This document shows, one piece after another, positions 58,313 to 64,000 of a stretch of 64,000 nt of DNA; position 1 is the stretch's first letter; each line of letters opens with the position of its first letter. The DNA is taken from the NCBI GenBank assembly GCA_025175895.1, contig CM045993.1, positions 49,418,621-49,482,620 of the forward strand, read 5' to 3'. Under the pieces are notes generated by a model. It ran no database searches and was not told the DNA's origin. It was given only the letters and a program-made list of their open reading frames with translations. A program made the position numbers and the translations under genes. The DNA is from Wurfbainia villosa. Its lineage: Eukaryota; Streptophyta; Magnoliopsida; Zingiberales; Zingiberaceae.

Positions 58313-58325
58313 TGGTATCAGAGCC
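58313..58325 (+). other. B2 primer-binding site
   Basis: TGGTATCAGAGCC, exact initiator-Met type, two bases after the LTR end. Confidence 0.93.
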
Positions 58326-58529
58326 GGGGGTTGCTAAGATTTGGTGAAACCACCAATCTAGCCATTTTTCACAGATTTATTTTTCTTTTATTTCTGTTTA
58401 TTTTAGATTTTTTTTTCGCTTTGTTAAATCTACTCCCGCACTACTAATCCAAGACGCGAGTCTTGGTACTTTTTGTGTGTTTTTTGTCGTTGCTAGTTTT
58501 TCCTTCGTCTTCTTTTGTCTTTTGTTCTA

Positions 58530-60119
58530 ATGGCCCATCTTGAGGGTTTTAGCACCGTCCGACCTCCGTTTTACAACGGAGATGACTTCCGTTATTGGAA
58601 GGGTCGGATGGAATGCTTTCTCAAAACCCAAATCGAGATGTGGATCATAATCCAAATGGGTTTCACACTTCCGACTAATGAAGTGGGTGACTCCTTGGAT
58701 TATGATCAATGGACCATTGCGACAAAACGACAAGTCGAAGCCGACGCCAAGGCAACACAAATCCTTCAATGCGGCCTATCCAAGGAAGAGCTAAATCGCG
58801 TCGGCCCCTTCATAAGCGCAAAGGATCTTTGGACAAAGCTAATCGAGTTACACGAAGGATCGGATCAAGCTAAGGTTTGCAAACGTGATTTGTTATTCAA
58901 TAAATTGTACACACTAAAAATGCAGGAACACGAGTCCGCGACGCAACTCCACGCCCGTGTCCAAGACATAGTCAATAACCTACACGCAATCGGGCAAAAG
59001 GTTGAAAACCGCAACCTTATAAGGTATGTCCTAAACTCTTTTCCGAGGACTACCTTATGGGCATCCATGGTTGATGCCTATAAGGTCTCCAAGGATCTTT
59101 CTAAAATTAGGTTAGATGAACTCTTTTCCGATTTCGAATTACATGAACAATCCAACTCGGAACCCGAGAGGGGTATAGCCTTGTTTGCAGGTTCAAAGAA
59201 GAAGAAAATCGCAAGCAAGCCACCACCAACCGAGGAGGAAGACGAGTCCGAAGAAGAAGTTGACCCGGAGTTGACTGCCGAACTAATGAACCTAGCTCGA
59301 AGGATAGCCAAGGGACGAAAGAGAACCACGACTCGACCCAACCAAGGTAAGCCTAAAAGTTCTAACATTAGGTGTTATGAGTGCAACAGGTTTGGACATA
59401 TCAAGTCCGAGTGCCTCAAGCTCAACCACCAAGCACCTAAGCATAAGAAGGCCCTCAACGCGACATGGGAAGAAGCGTCATCCGAAGAAGACGAAGACCA
59501 CTTCTTCATGGCGAAATCAATTGAGTCGGACACGGAGACCGAGCCTGAACTTGAGTCAGAACCTGAGGATGACTCGGACTACGAAGCTACCTTTAAGTCA
59601 AGCCACGGATACGCATCCTATTCAAAAGATACCCTTAAGGTGAGTCGAGATTTATTTAATACTTTACATAATATGGTTAGGTTTTTGTCTAGGAAGTTAG
59701 CTAAGTCCGAGTCCAAGGTCGAGACCCTTGTTGAGGAGGTTAAACTCCTCAAACACGAGGTCTCCCTAACCTCTTCGACTAGTCGAGTTCAAGAGAAGGA
59801 CTCAACTCGAGTTAAAAAGCTCGAAGTTGAGAACTCTCTCTTGAAAAGTCAAGTCGAAGATCTTAGGAACACGTTGGAAAGGTTCACTTCGGGATCCAAA
59901 GGACTTGACCTCCTACTTGGATCTCAAAGGGCCGTGTACAACAAGGCTGGACTAGGGTTTAACTCAAACACGACTAATAGGTCGTATATGTCAATTGTAA
60001 GTCGACATAAGAAACATGTCCAAGCATGGGTCCCTAAGAACTTTTTGATTTCAACTCTAGGATTCAACCCGTACTGGGTTCCCAAGGACCAAATCCACTA
60101 TGTGGATAGACCGAACTGA
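58530..60119 (+). CDS. gag: B2 Gag polyprotein
   Basis: Open for 529 codons from the ATG at 58530 (MAHLEGFSTVRPPFYNGDDF); upstream codons are in frame but the shared start with B1 supports this ATG. RYWKGRMECFLKTQIEMW and FISAKDLWTKLIELHEG begin the Gag core, followed by LNSFPRTTLWASMVDAYK. A Lys/Glu-rich centre and one complete CCHC knuckle CYECNRFGHIKSEC near residues 282-295 would bind RNA. An acidic stretch and a coiled coil (ESKVETLVEEVKLLKHEVSL) follow. It ends at TGA 60117 where B1 has CGA, so it is probably 16 codons shorter than the ancestral Gag. It forms the cytoplasmic particle that packages the element RNA. Confidence 0.92.
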   Translation: MAHLEGFSTVRPPFYNGDDFRYWKGRMECFLKTQIEMWIIIQMGFTLPTNEVGDSLDYDQWTIATKRQVEADAKATQILQCGLSKEELNRVGPFISAKDLWTKLIELHEGSDQAKVCKRDLLFNKLYTLKMQEHESATQLHARVQDIVNNLHAIGQKVENRNLIRYVLNSFPRTTLWASMVDAYKVSKDLSKIRLDELFSDFELHEQSNSEPERGIALFAGSKKKKIASKPPPTEEEDESEEEVDPELTAELMNLARRIAKGRKRTTTRPNQGKPKSSNIRCYECNRFGHIKSECLKLNHQAPKHKKALNATWEEASSEEDEDHFFMAKSIESDTETEPELESEPEDDSDYEATFKSSHGYASYSKDTLKVSRDLFNTLHNMVRFLSRKLAKSESKVETLVEEVKLLKHEVSLTSSTSRVQEKDSTRVKKLEVENSLLKSQVEDLRNTLERFTSGSKGLDLLLGSQRAVYNKAGLGFNSNTTNRSYMSIVSRHKKHVQAWVPKNFLISTLGFNPYWVPKDQIHYVDRPN

Positions 60120-60743
60120 TTCAACGGTCTAGGGGGAGCCAGTACAAAACATGTTTGTGCTTTAACTTAGAAATTGCATGTTTTAACTTAGAATGTTTGT
60201 GCTTTAACTTAGAAATTGCATGCTTTAACTTAGAAAGTTTGTACTTTAAAACTTGTGAACTCACTTAGAACATGAACATAATCAACTTCGAAAAGATTGA
60301 GCCCCGGGGAGCCTCTTTTCAAAAACATAACCAACTAAAATTCTTCGAAAAGATTGAGCCCCGGGGAGCCTCTTTTCAAAAATAACTAGTTAGACGAGGA
60401 AATAATTTTAGGTGAGTCAAGTCATCATTTTCTTGAAAATGGCTTTGTCTAAGGAAGTGGTCGATGATCCGATAAAAGAAGGCCCCTTGTGCCTCGCCAC
60501 GACCTGGAAGTCATGATCTTGAAAAGGTAAACTTGACAAGCCTAGGGTTAAATCCAAATCTAACATAAAATTACTTGAACCTAAATCCACTTAATCAACT
60601 TAATTGGAAGTCATCTAAAAAAAAACACATAAGTATAACATGCTTGATCATATAGACTCCGGTGAGATGACCTAGGGTTAACAACTTACAACCAATTTTC
60701 TTAACAAAAAATATAACATCCAATCCAACCACCTTGTGTGTAG
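60120..60743 (+). other. B2 gag-pol spacer with repeats
   Basis: Dense in stops. A ~47-bp duplication (TTTGTGCTTTAACTTAGAAA) lies at about 60153-60245. Two hairpin units TTCGAAAAGATTGAGCCCCG start at 60287 and 60344. A 25-codon frame at 60440-60517 is not in register in B1. GAAAAGGTAAACTTG near 60523 resembles a splice donor and TTGTGTGTAG ending at 60743 an acceptor; the pol frame opens exactly after that TAG. Confidence 0.7.
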
Positions 60744-62348
60744 GATCAATGGATGTTGGACAGCGGTTGCTCCCGACACATGACCGGGGATCGACTCAAA
60801 TTCGCAAAGCTTCGATTCAAACGACAAGGATCGGTAGCCTTTGGGAATAACGACAATCTCAAAATCATCGGATCAGGTGATATCGTGCTTAACACGAATT
60901 TTGTTATTAAAAATGTATTACTTGTAGAGAATTTTGAATATAACTTACTTAGTGTAAGCCAATTGTGTGATAATAACTATAAGGTTATATTTCTAGAAAA
61001 TGAATGCGTAATTAATACCAACGAAACCTCTAAAACAATTCTTAAAGGAACTAGAAATAACAACATTTATACGATCAACTTAACCAACTCCTCAACTAAG
61101 TGTCTTGTGACACGGCAAGAGGAATCATGGTTGTGGCACCGACGACTCGGTCACTCGCACCCAAGACTCGTCCACAAGATGAGTCAGAGTGGCTTAGTCA
61201 GAGGCTTACCCAACCTCAACAATTTGGTTAATAAAATCTGTAATGTTTGTCAACAAGGAAAACAACCTAAGACACAAAACAAGTTAACTAACCAAGAACG
61301 AACCTCAAGTGTACTTGAGCTCCTGCATATGGATCTATTCGATTCACATGGAGCCAAGTCTCTCAATAGAAGTCAATATTGCTTAGTCATAATTGACGAC
61401 TACTCCAGGTTTACCTGGGTTAGGTTCATCAAACATAAAAATGATACCCTAGATCAATTAATCAATCTATTCAAATTAATCGAGAATCAAAAAAACCTTA
61501 AGGTTAAAAGACTTAGAAGCGATCATGGTGGTGAATTCAAAAATCAAAGGTTCACCGACTTCTGTAACCTAAACGGATACCACCATGAATTCTCTTGCCC
61601 TAGGACCCCTCAACAAAATGGCCTAGTGGAGCGGAAAAACCGAACTCTACAAGAAGCCGCTAGGACCATGTTGAATGAATACGACCTACCCGATAGGTTT
61701 TGGGCAGAAGCCGTTAGCACGGCTTGCTATGTCCAAAATAGGATCCTTATGGTAAAGAGGCACCTTAAGACCTCGTACGAGATTTATCACGATAAAATAC
61801 CTAACATCAAGTACTTTAGGGTATTTGGGTGTAAGGTACATATCCTAAACACTAAGGATTACCTAGGGAAATTTACATCCAAAACCACGACCGGAATCTT
61901 TCTAGGATACTCGACTACAAGTAGAGCTTATAGAGTATATAACCACGACACCCTTAGAGTCGAGGAGACTATCAATGTAGTATTTGATGAAGGACATGAA
62001 CCTACAAAACCCCCGGCAACCCCAATTAGCGAGCCGATTCATACTAAACCTAACTCTGATCCGGAGATCAGGTCTAGTGTTAATCCTAACCTAGGTCAAC
62101 CTAGTCACTCTATTGATCAAGTGATAGATGACTCCAACCAAACTAGTGTTCAACCAAGTCACCCCATTGATCAAGCATTAGGTGACACAAACCCAACCCA
62201 ATCTAGGATTCAGACTAACCACCCTATCGATCAAGTGATAGGAGATCCTAATCTAGGAGTTCGAACTAGAGCATCCTATAGGAACCTTAGTCAAATTTCC
62301 TTAATTTCAAAGATAGAACCCAAATCAAATAGAACAAGCTCTTCTTGA
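60744..62348 (+). CDS. pol: B2 pol, protease and integrase part
   Basis: The frame opens after the TAG at 60741; the first ATG is 60753. The protease active site is MLDSGCSRHMTGD at the very start, giving D-S-G. GAG-pre-integrase and the integrase zinc finger are LWHRRLGHSHPRLVHK and CNVCQQGK (H-H-C-C complete). The integrase core is HMDLFDSHG, VIIDDYSRFTWVRF, RLRSDHGGEFKN and PQQNGLVERKNRT, so all three acidic residues are present. The tail has Pro-rich and SHPIDQ repeats. It stops at 62348 because of one extra base near 62328 (AAATAG against AATTG in B1); the next part carries on in another frame. The enzymes cut the polyprotein and insert the DNA copy in the nucleus. Confidence 0.9.
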   Translation, partial: DQWMLDSGCSRHMTGDRLKFAKLRFKRQGSVAFGNNDNLKIIGSGDIVLNTNFVIKNVLLVENFEYNLLSVSQLCDNNYKVIFLENECVINTNETSKTILKGTRNNNIYTINLTNSSTKCLVTRQEESWLWHRRLGHSHPRLVHKMSQSGLVRGLPNLNNLVNKICNVCQQGKQPKTQNKLTNQERTSSVLELLHMDLFDSHGAKSLNRSQYCLVIIDDYSRFTWVRFIKHKNDTLDQLINLFKLIENQKNLKVKRLRSDHGGEFKNQRFTDFCNLNGYHHEFSCPRTPQQNGLVERKNRTLQEAARTMLNEYDLPDRFWAEAVSTACYVQNRILMVKRHLKTSYEIYHDKIPNIKYFRVFGCKVHILNTKDYLGKFTSKTTTGIFLGYSTTSRAYRVYNHDTLRVEETINVVFDEGHEPTKPPATPISEPIHTKPNSDPEIRSSVNPNLGQPSHSIDQVIDDSNQTSVQPSHPIDQALGDTNPTQSRIQTNHPIDQVIGDPNLGVRTRASYRNLSQISLISKIEPKSNRTSSS

Positions 62349-63846
62349 TCCCGATTGGATTATTGCAATGCAAGAAGAGCTAGCCCAATTTACTAGGAAT
62401 GAAGTGTGGGAGTTAGTACCACCACCTAAAGACAAAACGATAATTGGAACAAGGTGGGTGTTTCGAAATAAGCTTGATGATAAATGTGAAGTAGTTAGAA
62501 ACAAGGCTAGGTTAGTCGCCAAAGGGTTTAGCCAAGTTGAAGGCTTAGATTACGACGAAACCTATGCCCCAGTAGCTAGACTCGAATCCATTCGAATGTT
62601 GCTAGCTTATGCCGCACATCGAGGATTTAAGCTGTTTCAAATGGATGTTAAGTCGGCATTCCTAAATGGATACATTAAAGAAGAAGTTTATGTCAGCCAA
62701 CCCCCCCCCGGATTCGAAAATCTAGATAAACCCGACCATGTTCTAAAACTTAAGAAAGCTCTCTATGGACTTAAACAAGCTCCTCGAGCTTGGTACGAGA
62801 GACTTTCAATCCATCTTAAGTCAAAAGGGTTTAACCAAGGCTTAGTTGACCCAACTCTCTTTGTAAAAACCTTAGGAAAAGAAATATTCATAGCTCAAAT
62901 TTACGTAGACGATGTAATTTTTGGAACCTCTAACTTAGCCTTACTAAACGAGTTCGTTTCGCTCATGGAAAGTGAGTTCGAAATGAACTTGGTAGGCGAG
63001 TTAAGTTTCTTTTTAGGTCTACAAATTAAACAAACTAAGGATGGTATATACCTATATCAACAAAAATACACTAAGGAGTTAATTAAAAGATTTGGAATGC
63101 AAGACGCTAAGGTAATAAACACCCCAATGGCGATAAATGTTAACATAGGAGAAGACCTAGAAAGTAAGTCCATTGACTTAAAGTACTATAGGAGTGCAAT
63201 AGGAAGTCTTCTATACTTAACTGCGAGTCGACCCGACATCCTATTCGCAGTAAGTATGTGCGCCAGGTTTCAAACCTGTGCTAAGGAGTCTCACCTAACC
63301 CTAGTTAAGTGTATCCTTAGATATCTAAAGGGTACACTTAATGTCGGTATTTGGTATCCTAGATCTACCGAGTTCGAACTAATCGGCTACTCCGATTCGG
63401 ATTATGCCGGTAGTAAACTCGACAGAAAGAGCACGAGTGGTTGTTGTCAACTACTCGGCTCGAGTCTAGTGAGTTGGTGCAGTAGGAAGCAACATTGTGT
63501 TGCCTTATCTACCACCGAAGCCGAATACATCGCGATGGGTGAGTGTGTCACTCAACTTCTTTTGATGAAGCACACTCTCCATGACTTTAAGTTAGGCTTT
63601 ACAAATACTAAACTTCACGTAGATAACATTAGTTCAATTAATCTTACAAAGAATCTGATATGTCACTCTAGGAACAAACATATAGAGGTCAAACACCATT
63701 TCATTCGAGAACATGTGGCCAACGGAGCCATACACCTCGAATACGTCGAATCGAAGTCTAACTTGGCAGATCTATTTACTAAACCCCTACCGGAAGCCGA
63801 ATTTAGTCTACTAAGACGAAAATTGGGCATGTGCGTAATAGAATAG
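62349..63846 (+). CDS. pol: B2 pol, reverse transcriptase and RNase H part
   Basis: Continues pol in a new frame; the ATG at 62368 (MQEELAQFTRNEVWELVPPP) is an internal Met, not a real start. RT holds WVFRNKLDD, KARLVAKGFSQVEGLDYDET, QMDVKSAFLNGY, YGLKQAPRAWYERL and the catalytic YVDDVIFGTSN, then GELSFFLGLQIK. RNase H holds YSDSDYAGSKLDRKSTSGCC, LSTTEAEYIAMGE and HVDNISSINL, then KHIEVKHHFIREHV and ADLFTKPLPEAEF, ending MCVIE and TAG 63844. Every catalytic acidic residue I can check is present. A run of nine C near 62701 adds one codon relative to B1 (PPP against PP) in frame. Confidence 0.92.
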
Positions 63847-64000
63847 GTACATGCAAATTATATTTTCTTACTACTATTTCTTAACTTTCATTTTTGTTAT
63901 GGAACTAGTATAGGACATACCTTAGATATCATGCACCTATAGATTTAAGGAGCCAATACATCTCACAACACATAGGACTAATGTGTTTGTGTACTTAGCC
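63847..64000 (+). other. B2 3' spacer, start
   Basis: Matches B1 25464-25625 closely (ATGGAACTAG, CATAGGACTAATGTGTTTGT). No frame. Purine tracts and the 3' LTR are expected beyond the window. Confidence 0.8.

Larger units (their letters stand above)
57206..64000 (+). mobile_element. Sirevirus-like copia element B2, runs off the window
   Basis: LTR, primer site, gag, spacer and pol are in view; the 3' LTR is beyond 64000. The left target copy would be GTTTT (57201-57205). Gag is open and pol has a single frameshift, so this is the youngest-looking element and a possible helper for other B copies and for F1. Closely related to B1 throughout coding sequence, but with a different U3 block. Confidence 0.92.

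Noticed and set aside
60440..60517. 25-codon frame MALSKEVVDDPIKEG in the B2 spacer
   Set aside because: B1 has a one-base difference that shifts it after a few codons, so there is no sign of selection.

Overview
This window is repeat-rich plant nuclear DNA. It holds no ordinary single-copy gene, tRNA, rRNA or CRISPR that I can support. Almost all of it is Ty1/copia-type LTR retrotransposon sequence, primed where a primer site survives by the initiator-Met tRNA (TGGTATCAGAGCC-type sites), and inserted one element inside another. I infer a higher plant with a large genome; the sequence does not let me name the species. Labels used below: family A is a copia element with ~2 kb LTRs; family B is a Sirevirus-like copia element with ~1.1 kb LTRs; family F is a non-autonomous element with ~1.5 kb LTRs; X is a 3.3 kb solo LTR; H is an orphan LTR end; K is an unclassified locus.

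Layout. (i) 1-7026: decayed sense A1, whose 5' LTR starts before the window, apparently inserted in the RNase H region of another A element (A2). (ii) 7027-11320 plus 30052-30465: pieces of sense A2 (RNase H tail, an LTR with an internal duplication, a foreign 0.5 kb patch, integrase). (iii) 11321-30051: antisense A3 inside A2 (TSD CTTAA/CGTAA). A3 is itself split by a family-B solo LTR at 14866-15940 (TSD TGGAG) and by the complete 8.7 kb B1 at 18701-27382 (TSD ATAAT). (iv) 30466-31198: orphan LTR H; 31199-34708: the 3' half of element F2. (v) 34709-40301 plus 54909-55281: locus K, with minus-strand gene-like reading frames, two TATA boxes, a probable 71-nt intron and a minisatellite. (vi) 40302-54908: F1, a complete non-autonomous element in K (TSD GAGAA), which received solo LTR X at 42925-46228 (TSD TAAAA) and an antisense family-A solo LTR at 51481-53691 (TSD TAGTC). 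(vii) 55282-57205: a family-A LTR, cut by B2 (57206 to beyond the window end), the best preserved element, with an open gag and a pol interrupted by one frameshift.

How the parts work together. B2 and B1 encode Gag, protease, integrase, reverse transcriptase and RNase H, so a B element could supply replication proteins. F1 encodes only a Gag-like protein with two zinc knuckles. It has no pol, but keeps LTRs, a primer site and a run of purine tracts like those of family B, so it probably depended on proteins supplied by another element. F1 also carries a 2.5 kb cassette, absent from F2, with its own U3-like palindrome array, a TATA box and a decayed ORF resembling the 'putative plant transposon protein' family. 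The palindrome CAGTCGACTG recurs in the U3 of F1, F2, the B solo LTR and B2, while B1 has an unrelated TTCAACCGG repeat in the same place. This points to exchange of short regulatory modules between LTR families.
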